DNA of 64,000 nt, from positions 1 to 64,000 of the forward strand of contig NZ_JAMTCK010000006.1 of the NCBI RefSeq assembly GCF_024171785.1, read 5' to 3'. This DNA is from Goodfellowiella coeruleoviolacea (GTDB lineage Bacteria; Actinomycetota; Actinomycetes; Mycobacteriales; Pseudonocardiaceae). Shown here piece after piece: positions 8,753 through 19,512 of the stretch (positions within the stretch are counted from its first letter, which is position 1; the number at the start of each line of letters is the position of its first letter). The notes under the pieces are model-generated. The model did not search any database. It saw only the letters and a list, made by a program, of their open reading frames with translations, and was not told where the DNA came from. The translations under genes were made by a program, and so were the position numbers.

Positions 8753-9640
8753 GTGGGCGAGAACGAGCAGCCAGCGGACGCCAGGCTCGACCCGGACCAA
8801 CTCCGCCGGTTCCAGGAGTTCCAGCAGTTCCAGCAGTTCCTGCGCTTCCAGGAGGCGCAGCAGCAGAACGACGCGGCCGCCGCCAGCACACCGGGCGCCG
8901 CCGGCGGCCCACCGGCCCTGCCCGCACCACCCGGGGCCAGTCCGGCAGCCGGAACGGTCCCCGGCTCGGCCTCGCTCCCGGTGCCCGCACCCGGCACAGC
9001 CCCCGGGCCGGGCGCGGCCCCGGTGCCCGTGATCGACCAGGGCCGGTGGCCGCCCCAGCCGCCGTCCGGACCGCCCCACCCGCCCGGCTCCCCCCGCACC
9101 CCGCTGTGGCGGCGCGTCCTGCGGCTGCGGCTGGTCCGTCGGCTGATCCGGCTGGCGGTCACCGTGCTGGTGGTGCTGCTCCTGCTGAACTGGGCCTACC
9201 AGTACTACTTCGGCGAGGAACCCGAGGAGGCGGCCGGCGGCGGGCGCACCGAGACCAACCAGCTGCTGCCGACCAAGCCGAGCGAGACCGTGCGCATGCT
9301 CTACGACCACATCGCGCAGGGGCTGCCCGACGACGCGTGCGCGCTGTTCACCGACGCCACCAAGCAGACCTTCGCCACCGATCTCGGCGCGCCCGACTGC
9401 CCGCAGGCCATGCGCCAGCTCAGCGCCGCGGTGCAGCGCAAGTCCAGCTATGCCGAGCCGGTGTTCCGCAACGACACGACCAAGGTCCCGGCCGGCACCA
9501 CCACCGAGATCAGCTCGTGCGCCGACCTGGTCGTGCAGGGCGGCCAGCGCCTCGGCCGGTTCACGCTGACCAGGCAGGACAACGGCGGGTGGATCATCTC
9601 CGGGCACGAGAACGAGCCGGCCGACTGCGTGGGCGGCTGA
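8753..9640 (+). CDS. single-pass membrane protein of unknown function, glutamine/proline-rich
   Basis: Protein of 295 residues if translation begins at GTG 8753. A CATGAT hexamer ends 7 bases earlier and no ribosome binding site is visible, which suggests a leaderless mRNA; ATG 8741 or 8744 are alternatives. Residues 20-35 form a phenylalanine/glutamine repeat (RRFQEFQQFQQFLRFQE), then a long proline/alanine-rich cytoplasmic stretch, a basic segment and one membrane helix (LAVTVLVVLLLLNWAY, roughly 130-150). The outer part has four spaced cysteines and resembles the small extracytoplasmic domains common in actinobacterial envelope proteins. Function unknown. Confidence 0.85.
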   Translation: MGENEQPADARLDPDQLRRFQEFQQFQQFLRFQEAQQQNDAAAASTPGAAGGPPALPAPPGASPAAGTVPGSASLPVPAPGTAPGPGAAPVPVIDQGRWPPQPPSGPPHPPGSPRTPLWRRVLRLRLVRRLIRLAVTVLVVLLLLNWAYQYYFGEEPEEAAGGGRTETNQLLPTKPSETVRMLYDHIAQGLPDDACALFTDATKQTFATDLGAPDCPQAMRQLSAAVQRKSSYAEPVFRNDTTKVPAGTTTEISSCADLVVQGGQRLGRFTLTRQDNGGWIISGHENEPADCVGG

Positions 9641-9668
9641 TCCGGACGCGCGCGGACCCCGGAAGACG

Positions 9669-9708
9669 CCGGAGGGGCGATCCCAGCGATGTGGGATCGC
9701 CCCTCCGG
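9669..9708. terminator. bidirectional terminator between the membrane protein gene and rplA
   Basis: Perfect 17-pair inverted repeat, CCGGAGGGGCGATCCCA (9669-9685) and its complement (9692-9708), with a 6-base loop GCGATG. It lies between two convergent genes and can stop transcription from both sides. Confidence 0.85.
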
Positions 9709-9731
9709 GCACACGAACGCAAGCGGGACGC

Positions 9732-10454
9732 TCAGGAAGCGGAAGCAACCTCGTCGCTGAGCAGGTTGCGGGTGCGGTTCGGGTCCACCGGGATGCCCGG
9801 GCCCATGGTGGTGCTGACGGTGATCTTCTTCAGGTAACGACCCTTGGCCGCGGACGGCTTGGCCCGCAGGATCTCGTCCAGCGCCGCGGCGTAGTTCTCC
9901 ACCAGCTTCTCCGGCTCGAACGACACCTTGCCGATGACCAGGTGCAGGTTGGCCTGCTTGTCCACCCGGAAGCTGATCTTGCCGCCCTTGATGTCCGCGA
10001 CGGCCTTGCTCACCGCCGGGGTCACCGTGCCGGTCTTCGGGTTCGGCATCAGGCTGCGCGGGCCCAGGATGCGGGCGATGCGGCCCACCTTGGCCATCTG
10101 GTCCGGGGTGGCGATGGCGGCGTCGAAGTCGAGCCAGCCACCCTGGATGCGCTCGATCAGGTCGTCGCTGCCCACCGCGTCGGCGCCGGCGGCCTCGGCC
10201 TCGGCGGCCTTGTCACCGACGGCGAACACGACCACCCGGGCGGTCTTGCCGGTGCCGTGCGGCAGGTTGACCGTGCCACGCACCATCTGGTCGGACTTGC
10301 GGGGGTCGACGCCAAGCCGGATGGCGACCTCGACGGTGGCGTTCAGCTTGATCTTGGAGGTCTCCTTGGCCAGCCGGACGGCCTCCAGCGGCGAGTAGAG
10401 CCGCTCGCGGTCCACCAGCTCGGCGGCCTGGCGGTATGCCTTGCTGCGCTTCAT
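9732..10454 (-). CDS. rplA: 50S ribosomal protein L1
   Basis: Protein of 240 residues, normal length. ATG 10454 ([17 protein letters not shown]) is the standard start. Conserved L1 features: [26 protein letters not shown] (rRNA-binding) and the C-terminal TMGPGIPVD. Forms the L1 stalk near the E site and can bind its own rplK-rplA mRNA. A gap of 199 bases separates it from rplK. Confidence 0.98.
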   Translation of the reverse strand: MKRSKAYRQAAELVDRERLYSPLEAVRLAKETSKIKLNATVEVAIRLGVDPRKSDQMVRGTVNLPHGTGKTARVVVFAVGDKAAEAEAAGADAVGSDDLIERIQGGWLDFDAAIATPDQMAKVGRIARILGPRSLMPNPKTGTVTPAVSKAVADIKGGKISFRVDKQANLHLVIGKVSFEPEKLVENYAAALDEILRAKPSAAKGRYLKKITVSTTMGPGIPVDPNRTRNLLSDEVASAS

Positions 10455-10653
10455 TGGCTGTTCCTTCGGTATCGGTTGCCGTCGACGACGGCACAACCAC
10501 CCGGGGGCGGGTGCGCGTCACGGCGGGAGGATCAGTAGTGGTTCGGGCCAGCGCTGGGCCCTCCCACTCGCGGGTCGCGACCAGGGCGGCTCGGCCGGTC
10601 AGGAGGAGCAGACCGAGCGACGCGATCGCGGTCCACGGATCAGGCTGGGACGA

Positions 10654-11088
10654 TCAGGCCTCGACCGTGATGCCCATGGAGCGGGCGGTGCCGGCGATGA
10701 TCTTCGCCGCCTGGTCGATGTCGTTGGCGTTGAGGTCGGCCATCTTGGTCTGGGCGATCTCGCGCACCTGGTCCATGGTCACCTTGGCGACCTTGGTGCG
10801 GTGCGGCTCGCCACTGCCCTTGTCCACGCCAGCGGCCTTGAGCAGCAGCTTCGCCGCGGGCGGGGTCTTGAGCTTGAAGTCGAACGACCGGTCCTCGTAC
10901 ACGGAGATCTCGACCGGCACCACGGTGCCACGCTGCGACTCGGTCGCGGCGTTGTAGGCCTTGCAGAACTCCATGATGTTGACGCCGTGCTGACCGAGCG
11001 CCGGACCCACCGGCGGCGCCGGGTTGGCCTGGCCAGCCGTGATCTGCAGCTTGATGATCGCTGCGAGCTTCTTCTTCTTGGGTGGCAT
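10654..11088 (-). CDS. rplK: 50S ribosomal protein L11
   Basis: Protein of 144 residues. ATG 11088 ([16 protein letters not shown]) is the standard start. The N-terminal domain keeps the proline-rich segment [21 protein letters not shown], the binding region for thiopeptides and for elongation factors; the C-terminal domain ends with the rRNA-binding motif [11 protein letters not shown]. Part of the GTPase-associated centre. Usual order after nusG. Confidence 0.98.
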   Translation of the reverse strand: MPPKKKKLAAIIKLQITAGQANPAPPVGPALGQHGVNIMEFCKAYNAATESQRGTVVPVEISVYEDRSFDFKLKTPPAAKLLLKAAGVDKGSGEPHRTKVAKVTMDQVREIAQTKMADLNANDIDQAAKIIAGTARSMGITVEA

Positions 11089-11197
11089 TGTGCTTCCTGT
11101 GTGTTCCGCTCGTGGCGGCACCCGACAGGCGGGTGTCGCCCGTGTCCGCGCGGCCGACCTTGCGGCACGCCGCGTGGCCGCCGACCCCTCGGGTCGG

Positions 11198-12569
<1,372 letters not shown>

Positions 12570-12676
12570 AGACCCTCCTCGCTGACGTACGTCGGACGCC
12601 ACTCGCGGAGTGTTGTGTCAGATGGTGAGCTCGCACGCTTGCTCATGCCATCCTCCGCTCACCGTCCGCATCGACG

Positions 12677-12749
<73 letters not shown>

Positions 12750-13015
12750 TCACCAGCCACCGTGTACCCACGGCCATCGGTGTCCACGGCCATCATATTT
12801 GATGCCCGCGGGCTCCTGGCTGGGAGCGTCTTCCACCCTCCCCACGTGGCCCGTGGGGCAAGCTGTCAGACGTTCCAAGTTCGGAAGTGTACGGCACGAC
12901 CGCCCCAACATCGCAACCGCGCAGGTCAGCCCGGTAGTTCGCGGTCTGGAACCGCGGTCGCGGGCGCCCTGGGCCGGGGGCGGCGGCACCGGTGGGATCT
13001 GTCACGATGAGGGCC

Positions 13016-14257
13016 ATGGCTACGTCCGAGACAGCCCCCGTGAGCAGCACTTCTGCCCGTCCGCGCGTGTCCAGGCGGATCGGCGGCATCGCCGAGTCGG
13101 CGACCCTGGCGGTGGACGCGAAGGCCAAGGCGCTCAAGGCCGCCGGCCGGCCGGTGATCGGCTTCGGGGCCGGCGAGCCGGACTTCCCCACGCCGGCGCC
13201 GATCGTGGCGGCCGCGCAGCAGGCCTGCGCCGACCCGCGCAACCACCGGTACACGCCGGCCGCGGGCCTGCCCGAGCTGCGCGAGGCCATCGCCGCCAAG
13301 ACCGCCAGGGACTCCGGCTACCAGGTCGGCGCCGGTCAGGTGCTGGTCACCAACGGCGGCAAGCAGGCCGTCTACCAGGCGTTCGCCACCCTGCTCGACC
13401 CCGGTGACGAGGTGCTGCTGCCGGCCGCCTACTGGACCACCTACCCGGAGGCCATCGCCCTGGCCGGTGGCGTCGCCGTGCCGGTCACCGCCGACGAGAG
13501 CGCCAACTACCTGGTCAGCGTCGAGCAGCTGGAGGCGGCGCGCACCCCGCGCACCAAGGTGCTGCTGTTCTGCTCGCCGTCCAACCCGACCGGCGCGGTC
13601 TACCCGCGCGAGCAGGTCGAGCGGATCGGCCGGTGGGCGCTGGAGCACGGCATCTGGGTGATCACCGACGAGATCTACGAGCACCTGGTCTACGACGGCG
13701 TCCGGGCGGAGTCCATGCCGGTGGTCGTGCCCGAGCTGGCCGACACCTGCGTGGTGCTCAACGGCGTGGCCAAGACCTACGCCATGACCGGCTGGCGGGT
13801 GGGCTGGATGATCGGCCCGAACGACGTGATCAAGGCCGCCACCAACCTGCAGTCGCACCTGTGCTCGAACGTGTCCAACGTCGCGCAGCGCGCCGCCCTG
13901 GCCGCAGTGTCCGGCCCGCTGGACGCGGTGCTGGAGATGCGCGCGGCCTTCGACCGGCGCCGCCGCACGATGGTCGAGCTGCTGTCGGCCATCCCCGGCG
14001 TGGACTGCCCGGTGCCGCAGGGCGCGTTCTACGCCTACCCCTCGGTCAAGAACCTGCTCGGCAAGCAGATCCGCGGTGAGCGGCCGCGGACCTCGGTCGA
14101 GCTGGCCGCGCTGCTGCTGGAGCACGCCGAGGTCGCGGTGGTGCCCGGGGAGGCCTTCGGCACCCCCGGCTACCTGCGCCTGTCCTACGCGCTCGGCGAC
14201 GAGGACCTGGTGACCGGCCTGACCAGGATGGGTGACCTGCTGCGCGAGGCCAGCTGA
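13016..14257 (+). CDS. aspC: pyridoxal-phosphate aminotransferase, aspartate type
   Basis: Protein of 413 residues, class I/II aminotransferase. ATG 13016 follows CACGAT by 7 bases, so the message may be leaderless. Motifs: [10 protein letters not shown] (51-60), the cofactor-phosphate region [11 protein letters not shown] (113-123), SNPTG (189-193), the cofactor-ring aspartate in [14 protein letters not shown] (215-228), the Schiff-base lysine K253 in [13 protein letters not shown], and the carboxylate-binding arginine in GYLRLSYA near the end. Probably transfers amino groups between aspartate or a related amino acid and 2-oxoglutarate. Substrate range is inferred from the family; location beside tRNA-Trp and secE is conserved in Actinobacteria. 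Confidence 0.92.
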   Translation: MATSETAPVSSTSARPRVSRRIGGIAESATLAVDAKAKALKAAGRPVIGFGAGEPDFPTPAPIVAAAQQACADPRNHRYTPAAGLPELREAIAAKTARDSGYQVGAGQVLVTNGGKQAVYQAFATLLDPGDEVLLPAAYWTTYPEAIALAGGVAVPVTADESANYLVSVEQLEAARTPRTKVLLFCSPSNPTGAVYPREQVERIGRWALEHGIWVITDEIYEHLVYDGVRAESMPVVVPELADTCVVLNGVAKTYAMTGWRVGWMIGPNDVIKAATNLQSHLCSNVSNVAQRAALAAVSGPLDAVLEMRAAFDRRRRTMVELLSAIPGVDCPVPQGAFYAYPSVKNLLGKQIRGERPRTSVELAALLLEHAEVAVVPGEAFGTPGYLRLSYALGDEDLVTGLTRMGDLLREAS

Positions 14258-14276
14258 ACCCGGCCGGCCAGCGGCC

Positions 14277-15065
14277 CTACGCGGTGAGCCGCTGGCCGAG
14301 CCACGACCTGGCCACGGTGGTGTCCGCGTAGGAGATCGCGGCCGCGCCGCACACCAGGGTGGGGTCGGCGGTGGCCCAGTTGCTGGCCACGCCGACCAGC
14401 TCCCAGCGGCCCGAGGCGCCGCGCACCAGCGCCGGCCCGCCGGAGTCGCCCTGGCAGATGGACTCGCCCCCGGGGCTGTCCACGCACACCTCGACGGCGC
14501 CGTTGAAGCTCGCGTCCTGCCTGGCGCAGACCTTGTCCGCCAGCACCTGGCTGTCCAGCTCCTTGAGGTGCTGGACGGTGGGCGGGTTGGGGCAGACGAA
14601 CTCGCTGCACTCCCGGCCCCAGCCGGGCAGCCGGACGCGCGCGCCCACCGCCACCGCGTCCGCGATCGGCACCGGGGCCAGCGCCACCGGCCGGTCCAGC
14701 CGGAGCAGCGCGAGGTCGTTCCAGTAGTTGGGGATGCCCACGTCCGGGCTGAACTCCGGGTGCAGCACCACCTCGCGCACCGCCCGCACCTCACCGCCGG
14801 CGTCCCGGTCCGCGCTGCCCGCCCGGATCTCGAACGCGCCCGGCTGCCAGCCGTCCACGCAGTGCGCCGCGGTGAGCACCCACTGCTGGTGCACCAGGGC
14901 GCCGCCGCACTGGAACCACGGCTGGTGGGGCATGCGCACCGACGCCATGAACGGGTACGGCTCGGTGGCGGGCCGGCCGCCGACGATCGCGCCGGCACCA
15001 CCCGCGCCGGCGAGCACGACCAGCACCGCGAGCAGCACGGTCGACACCAGAAAACGTGGGCGCAT
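14277..15065 (-). CDS. secreted serine protease, S1 (chymotrypsin) family
   Basis: Protein of 262 residues. ATG 15065 has GGGGGAGGA 5 bases upstream. A signal peptide (1-26) runs directly into IVGG (27-30), so signal cleavage itself may create the mature N-terminus. Catalytic triad: H68 (TAAHC), D117 (NDLAL) and S208 (GDSGGP). Six or more cysteines allow the usual disulfides. The residue at the bottom of the S1 pocket (six before the catalytic serine) is serine S202, not the aspartate of trypsin, which suggests chymotrypsin- or elastase-like specificity. Neighbours give no further clue to the substrate. Confidence 0.92.
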   Translation of the reverse strand: MRPRFLVSTVLLAVLVVLAGAGGAGAIVGGRPATEPYPFMASVRMPHQPWFQCGGALVHQQWVLTAAHCVDGWQPGAFEIRAGSADRDAGGEVRAVREVVLHPEFSPDVGIPNYWNDLALLRLDRPVALAPVPIADAVAVGARVRLPGWGRECSEFVCPNPPTVQHLKELDSQVLADKVCARQDASFNGAVEVCVDSPGGESICQGDSGGPALVRGASGRWELVGVASNWATADPTLVCGAAAISYADTTVARSWLGQRLTA

Positions 15066-15138
15066 GACGTCCTCCCCCGGCCGTTCGGGCACCGTGTTCG
15101 AATTCTGTTCGGGCTCTGTTCCGGTCACGTCGGACAAC

Positions 15139-16080
15139 TCAGACGGACCTGCGACGCACCAGCCAGAACGTTAGCGCGACACAGCCCGCGGCGAGCGCCA
15201 CGAAGATCCCCGCCTCGATGAGCTGAAACACCCAGAAACGGTCGCCCGGGTGGTAGTCGACCATTTCCCGGAAACCGGCCCGCGCCAGCAGTTCCTCCTG
15301 TTCGGAACCAAAACTGGTGGTGCTGGTGACGCCCGCCCTGGACAGCGCTTCCCACATGCCGAACTCGTTTCCGTCGCGATCCAGGTAAACGAAATCCGTC
15401 GCCCATCCGCCACTCTGCGAGTAGTAGGAGTCGGCGTCGACGCGCAGCGTCGGCAGGTAGTTCGGCCGCACCCAGATCGCCAGCGGCAGGAACACCGCGA
15501 GGAATCCGACCAGGGCACTGCCCATGCCCAGCACCACGCGCCTGGTCAGGGTGCCGGCCAGCACGCCGAGGGCGAACGCGAACAGGCAGGCCGAGGGAAA
15601 GGACAGCACTCCCTGGTCGAACACGTCGAACCAGTCGTACAGCGTCACGGCGCCGGTGGTGGCCGGGGTGAACCACCACCGGTAGACCGCGGCGAACACC
15701 GCGCCGAGCAGCGTGACCGCGCTGCCGAGCAGGAGAACCTTCGAGGTCAGCCAGTGGCGCGGGGTGATCGCCTGGGTCCAGGCGTAGCGGAAGGTGCGCT
15801 GTTCCAGTTCCCGGCTCACCAGCGGGGCGCCGAGGAACACGCCGACCAGTGCCGGCAGAACCGGGAGCAGGGTCTGCCGCAGATTGCGGTCGGTGGAGAT
15901 CACGCCGGCCCATTCCGGGCAGGTCAGTGGAGTTCCGACAAAACATTTCTGCACCGCCTCCAGGGACAGCGACCCGCGCATCGCGGCGCCACTCAGCAGA
16001 TATCCGCCAGCCAGGCCGAGAAACACGACCGCGAGGCTGGCCAGGGTGAGGCGGTGTTGCCGCCAGGTCATCCAGAACAC
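15139..16080 (-). CDS. ABC-2 type transporter permease
   Basis: Protein of 313 residues. GTG 16080 gives MFWMTWRQHR, the typical N-terminus of this actinobacterial permease group, with GGAG 7 bases upstream. Six hydrophobic segments: about 12-32, 80-100, 125-150, 170-200, 205-225 and 285-305, with a large extracytoplasmic loop between the last two. It follows the ATPase and GntR genes after a 268-base gap that shows nothing recognisable. Together they resemble ytr-type exporters, whose substrates are often envelope-active compounds. Substrate unknown. Confidence 0.85.
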   Translation of the reverse strand: MFWMTWRQHRLTLASLAVVFLGLAGGYLLSGAAMRGSLSLEAVQKCFVGTPLTCPEWAGVISTDRNLRQTLLPVLPALVGVFLGAPLVSRELEQRTFRYAWTQAITPRHWLTSKVLLLGSAVTLLGAVFAAVYRWWFTPATTGAVTLYDWFDVFDQGVLSFPSACLFAFALGVLAGTLTRRVVLGMGSALVGFLAVFLPLAIWVRPNYLPTLRVDADSYYSQSGGWATDFVYLDRDGNEFGMWEALSRAGVTSTTSFGSEQEELLARAGFREMVDYHPGDRFWVFQLIEAGIFVALAAGCVALTFWLVRRRSV

Positions 16081-16348
16081 GCGATGACTCCATTCAGGGA
16101 ACAACGAATGCCGCTGTCGGCTCGACCCGGGAAGAACCGCGGTGTCGTCAACCGGACCGGCGGCGTGACAAATCGGTCCCGCGACTCGCGCCGGGACCAG
16201 CGAGAAAGAGGATGATGGCGAACACGGCCCATTCCAGCGCAACCGCCACGGGTGCGCCGGGCCAACCGGTCGACTTCTACCCGATCCGGGGAGGGCCACG
16301 CGGGGATTCACCGGCCCGCGACCGGTCGTCGGGATGTTCGGGCGGGGA

Positions 16349-17245
16349 TCAGCCCAGCACGGCGGGGTGTTTCCCGCCGCCGGTGGTGTCGGCCGCGCTG
16401 GCCAGGTAGTGCATGACCAGCTCTTCCAGGTTCACCCGCCGGGCGTGCCAGGCAGGGTCGGCGGCCGGCGGTGCGCCGCGGACGAGCAGGGAGACCTGGT
16501 CGCCGGCGCGCTCCTGGTGCACCACCCGGCAGGTGCCGACCGGTGCGCGGTCGGCGGTGGCCGCCGGGCCGGTCAGCAGCCGATGGCCGTCGAGCAGGTC
16601 GTCGATGTCCCCGGCGAGCCGGACCTCGCCGTGGTCCAGGACCACCAGGTGGTCGCAGAGCCGCTCCAGTTCGGAGACGACGTGCGAGGAGAGCACGATC
16701 GTGCAGTCCCGGTCGGCCTTGGCCGCCATCAGGGTGGCCATCAGATCGCGGCGGGCCACCGGGTCGAGGCTGGCCACCGGCTCGTCCAGGATGAGCAGGT
16801 CGGGCCGCCTGGCCAGGGCGGCGGCCACGGCCACCTGGGCCCGCTGTCCACCGGAGAGCCGACCGACCTTGCTGGTCAGCGGGATGTTCAACTCGTGCAG
16901 CCGGTCCACCGCGTCCTGCTCGTGCCAGCGCGGGTTGAGCAGCCGACCCGCCTTCAACACCTCGTGCACCCTGAAGTTGCGGTAGAGGGTGTGCTCCTGG
17001 TCGATGTAGGCCACCCGGTCCAGCGCGCGGTTCGGCCCGACCCGCTCGCCCAGCAGGTCCAACTCCCCCGTGGTGGGCCTGTCCAGGCCCACCAGCAGGT
17101 TCATCAGCGTCGACTTGCCGGCGCCGTTCGGGCCGACCAGGCCGACCACCCGGCCCGCTGGAACGCGCAGCGTGCAGTCGCGCAGCGCCCACTTCTGGCC
17201 GTAGCGCTTGCCGAGGCGGGTGGCCGCGATCGCGGTCTCGGTCAT
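16349..17245 (-). CDS. ABC transporter ATPase (YtrB-like)
   Basis: Protein of 298 residues. ATG 17245 overlaps the GntR-gene stop (ATGA) and has GAGGGGAG upstream. Walker A (GPNGAGKS) near 38-45, signature LSGGQRAQVAVAAAL near 135, Walker B LLILDEPVASLDP near 157 and H-loop VLSSHVV near 190. The C-terminal 90 residues are a variable domain. Pairs with the permease downstream; control by the GntR protein is implied by translational coupling. Confidence 0.92.
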   Translation of the reverse strand: MTETAIAATRLGKRYGQKWALRDCTLRVPAGRVVGLVGPNGAGKSTLMNLLVGLDRPTTGELDLLGERVGPNRALDRVAYIDQEHTLYRNFRVHEVLKAGRLLNPRWHEQDAVDRLHELNIPLTSKVGRLSGGQRAQVAVAAALARRPDLLILDEPVASLDPVARRDLMATLMAAKADRDCTIVLSSHVVSELERLCDHLVVLDHGEVRLAGDIDDLLDGHRLLTGPAATADRAPVGTCRVVHQERAGDQVSLLVRGAPPAADPAWHARRVNLEELVMHYLASAADTTGGGKHPAVLG

Positions 17246-17634
17246 GTGCTCCCCTCAGGACGGAATTCGTGCAGCGCGGTGGCCACCATCGCGGCGATGC
17301 CGTCGGCGTCCATACCGGCCTGGTAGGCGCTGGCCAACCAGCTGTCCAGGGCGGTCCGCAGTTCGGCCTGGCGCTCCACGGGCAGCCCGGCCAGTTCGCG
17401 TTCGACGAACGTGCCCTGTCCCGGGCGGCCCTTGGCCAGGCCCTTGTGTTCCAGTTCGCGGTAGGCCTTCAGGACCGTGTTGGGGTTGATGACCAGGCGT
17501 TTCGCCACTTCCTTGACCGTGGGCAGGCGGTCGCCCACGCGCAGCTGCCCCAGCCGCAGCGCGTGTTCGACCTGGTGCACCAGTTGCAGGTAGGGCGGAA
17601 CCCCGGAGCCGGTCTCAACCCGGAACTCGATCAA
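17242..17634 (-). CDS. GntR family transcriptional regulator, YtrA subfamily
   Basis: Protein of 130 residues, short as expected for YtrA regulators. The start is TTG 17634 with GAGGAG 6 bases upstream; no ATG or GTG fits. Winged helix-turn-helix at about 10-75 (PPYLQLVHQVEHALRLGQL, then INPNTVLKAYRELEHKGL, then RPGQGTFV), followed by a short all-helical tail for dimerisation. Heads the ABC transporter operon and very likely represses it by binding the palindrome at 17657-17672. Confidence 0.93.
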   Translation of the reverse strand: MIEFRVETGSGVPPYLQLVHQVEHALRLGQLRVGDRLPTVKEVAKRLVINPNTVLKAYRELEHKGLAKGRPGQGTFVERELAGLPVERQAELRTALDSWLASAYQAGMDADGIAAMVATALHEFRPEGST

Positions 17635-17953
17635 GCGCGCTCCTCAAACTCTAATTACCTATGACCATAGGTTAATGGACTAAGCCGGTCAACCCGAGGC
17701 ATGCCGGCCCGGACAGTCCACCAAAAGGGACACGCAGCGCAGACAGAAGACCCCGGCAGGCAGGGCCATTCGGGTGATCGATTACGCCGATCCGGCGTAA
17801 AGAGGTAGATCAAGAAGACACAAGGTGATCACTGAGAGTTAACAAATCGCCTAAAGTTGGCCGATCCGGTCACTTTTTTACGCTAATCTCACGCCCTCGG
17901 CCCGGGAGGGGCTGAGTCAACACAGGCGACGCGAAAGCGAGTGAATCTCCCCA
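17635..17953. other. divergent intergenic region between the GntR gene and the 123-residue membrane protein gene
   Basis: 319 bases, visibly richer in A and T than its surroundings. It holds the GntR operator (17657-17672). On the plus strand a TAATCT hexamer at 17884-17889 after a T-run could be the -10 element of the following gene. No gene seen. Confidence 0.5.
17657..17672. promoter_or_regulatory. operator for the GntR/YtrA regulator
   Basis: ACCTATG-AC-CATAGGT, a perfect 7+7 inverted repeat with a 2-base spacer, 23-38 bases before the TTG start of the GntR gene. The position overlaps the expected promoter, so binding would give autorepression of the regulator-transporter operon. Assignment is by location and symmetry. 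Confidence 0.7.
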
Positions 17954-18325
17954 ATGTCCGCACCGCAGATGCCAGGCATGCCGCCGCAGGCTGGTTACGC
18001 ACCCCAGGTCCAGCTCCCGCAGCAGCCGAAGAACGGCCTGGGCACCGCCGGGTTCGTCCTCGGCCTGGTCGGTTTGGTTCTGAGCGTCATCCCGTTCATC
18101 AACGTGGTCGCCTGGCCGCTGGTGATCGTCGGTCTGGTCCTGTCGATCGTCGGCATCGTCCGCGTCAACAAGGGGCAGGCGAACAACAAGGGCCTGTCCA
18201 TCGCCGGCGCCATCCTGTCCGTGCTCGGTCTGGTCGGCTGCATCTGGTGGACCGTGGTCATCGGCCAGGCGGTCAGCGAGTTGCAGGACCAGCTCGAGCA
18301 GGTGACCGTCACCAACGAACGGTGA
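17954..18325 (+). CDS. small membrane protein, DUF4190-like
   Basis: Protein of 123 residues. A 27-residue proline/glutamine-rich cytoplasmic N-terminus (MSAPQMPGMPPQAGYAPQVQ) precedes two hydrophobic hairpins (about 30-70 and 80-105), with the G-x-V-L-G-L-V-G-L-V-L pattern and a basic loop (RVNKGQANNKGL) between them, as in actinobacterial DUF4190 proteins. Function unknown. The ribosome binding site is weak. Confidence 0.85.
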   Translation: MSAPQMPGMPPQAGYAPQVQLPQQPKNGLGTAGFVLGLVGLVLSVIPFINVVAWPLVIVGLVLSIVGIVRVNKGQANNKGLSIAGAILSVLGLVGCIWWTVVIGQAVSELQDQLEQVTVTNER

Positions 18326-18479
18326 CGCCGCGAAAGAGTGGAGAAATGAGCCAACCGCCCGGAAAGCGGGAAATCAGGTCATCATGCCTGCGCACGGGCG
18401 GCTCCTCGGTCTCGGTGGTGGACCGCGGGCCCGGTGGCTGAACGGGTGACGCCGAGGAAAGAGGGTTGGCAGAAGAACA

Positions 18480-18525
18480 CGGGCGGGGCTGGTTCGGCGT
18501 GTGCGCGTCGAACCAGCCCCGCCCG
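18480..18525. terminator. bidirectional terminator between convergent genes
   Basis: 17-pair inverted repeat, CGGGCGGGGCTGGTTCG (18480-18496) with its complement at 18509-18525, and a 12-base loop. Lies between the small membrane protein gene (plus) and hadB (minus). Confidence 0.8.
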
Positions 18526-18566
18526 GCTGTGTGTCAGCGGTGCTCAGTACTACTCGGGATCGGTGC

Positions 18567-19007
18567 TCAGGGCAGGCGGACCGTGGCCACGGCCTTGCCC
18601 AGCACGGTCTGGCCGTCGAACCTGGCGGTGATCGTCACCCGCGCGGTGCCGTCCTCGCCGACGGCGGTGACCTTGCCGGTCAGCTCGACCAGCGCGCCCT
18701 GCTCGTCGTCGGGCACCACCACGGGCCGGGTGAAGCGCACCCCGTACTCCAGCACCGAGCCGGGCCCGGCCCAGTCGGTGACCAGCCGGCCGCCCAGCGC
18801 CATGGTGAGCATGCCGTGCGCGATCACGTTGGGCAGTCCGACCTCGCGGGCGAACCGCTCGTTCCAGTGAATGGGGTTGAAGTCCAGCGAGGCGCCGGCG
18901 TAGCGGACCAGGTCCGCCCTGGTGAGCTGGACCCGCAGCGGGGGCAGCTCGTCACCCACGTTGACCCGCTGTGCGGTGTCCACCGACGGACCGGTCAGCT
19001 CACTCAC
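18567..19007 (-). CDS. hadB: MaoC-type (3R)-hydroxyacyl-ACP dehydratase subunit B
   Basis: Protein of 146 residues, with GTG start 19007 that overlaps the hadA stop (GTGA). Hot-dog fold with the hydratase-2 motif ASLDFNPIHWNERFA (about 39-53), containing the catalytic Asp and His, and the following GLPNVIAHGMLTMAL. Partner HadA is encoded directly upstream, and the pair forms the heterodimer that dehydrates 3-hydroxyacyl chains in fatty-acid elongation. hadC, found next in mycobacteria, is absent here. Confidence 0.92.
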   Translation of the reverse strand: MSELTGPSVDTAQRVNVGDELPPLRVQLTRADLVRYAGASLDFNPIHWNERFAREVGLPNVIAHGMLTMALGGRLVTDWAGPGSVLEYGVRFTRPVVVPDDEQGALVELTGKVTAVGEDGTARVTITARFDGQTVLGKAVATVRLP

Positions 19008-19477
19008 GCCCCTGCCTCCTGTTCTGCTGCTGCCGCGGCCGTGCCCCTGGCGACCAGGGTGGCGCGCAGGGTGGACACCGGTTCGCCGTCGGCCGTGGTG
19101 ATCTCGGCCCGCACCGACAGGAAGTCGTTCCCGGCCCTGGCCATGATGTTGTCCACGTGGGCGACGGTGACCAGTTCGTCGCCGGCCTGGATCGGGCGGT
19201 GGTGCACGAACGTCTGGTCGCCGTGCACGACGCGGCTGAAGTCCAGCCCCAGTTCCGGGTCGCCGGTGATCACGTTCATCGCCCGCAGGTTGACGATGGC
19301 GGCGAAGGTGGGCGGGGCCACCACGTCGTGGTAGCCGGCGGCCCTGGCCGCTGCCGGGTCGTGGTGCACCGGATTGGTGTCGCCGATCGCCTCGGCGAAC
19401 TCGCGGATCTTCTCCCGGCCCACGGTGTAGGTCAGCGGTGGGTACTCACGTCCGATGAACGACTGGTCCAGTGCCAC
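19004..19477 (-). CDS. hadA: MaoC-type (3R)-hydroxyacyl-ACP dehydratase subunit A
   Basis: Protein of 157 residues, GTG start 19477. Hot-dog fold with N-terminal IGREYPPLTYTVGREKIREFAEAIGDTNPVHHD split across the typical helix, and GLDFSRVVHGDQTFVHHRPI. In mycobacteria HadA stabilises the long acyl chain while HadB supplies the active site; the alanine-rich tail here (GTAAAAAEQEAGA) is not conserved. Located between rpmG and hadB as in mycobacteria. Confidence 0.92.
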   Translation of the reverse strand: MALDQSFIGREYPPLTYTVGREKIREFAEAIGDTNPVHHDPAAARAAGYHDVVAPPTFAAIVNLRAMNVITGDPELGLDFSRVVHGDQTFVHHRPIQAGDELVTVAHVDNIMARAGNDFLSVRAEITTADGEPVSTLRATLVARGTAAAAAEQEAGA

Positions 19478-19512
19478 CGGAGCAGGCTACCCAAGACGGC
19501 CCGCCCGGAAAG

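Noticed and set aside
12799-13407. Plus-strand frame that begins before the aminotransferase
   Set aside because: Shifted frame of the aminotransferase gene with no features.
18346-18441. 31-codon frame MSQPPGKREIRSSCLRTGG with GGAG before it
   Set aside because: Too short and without recognisable features; possibly a remnant N-terminus of another DUF4190-like gene, but not strong enough to list.
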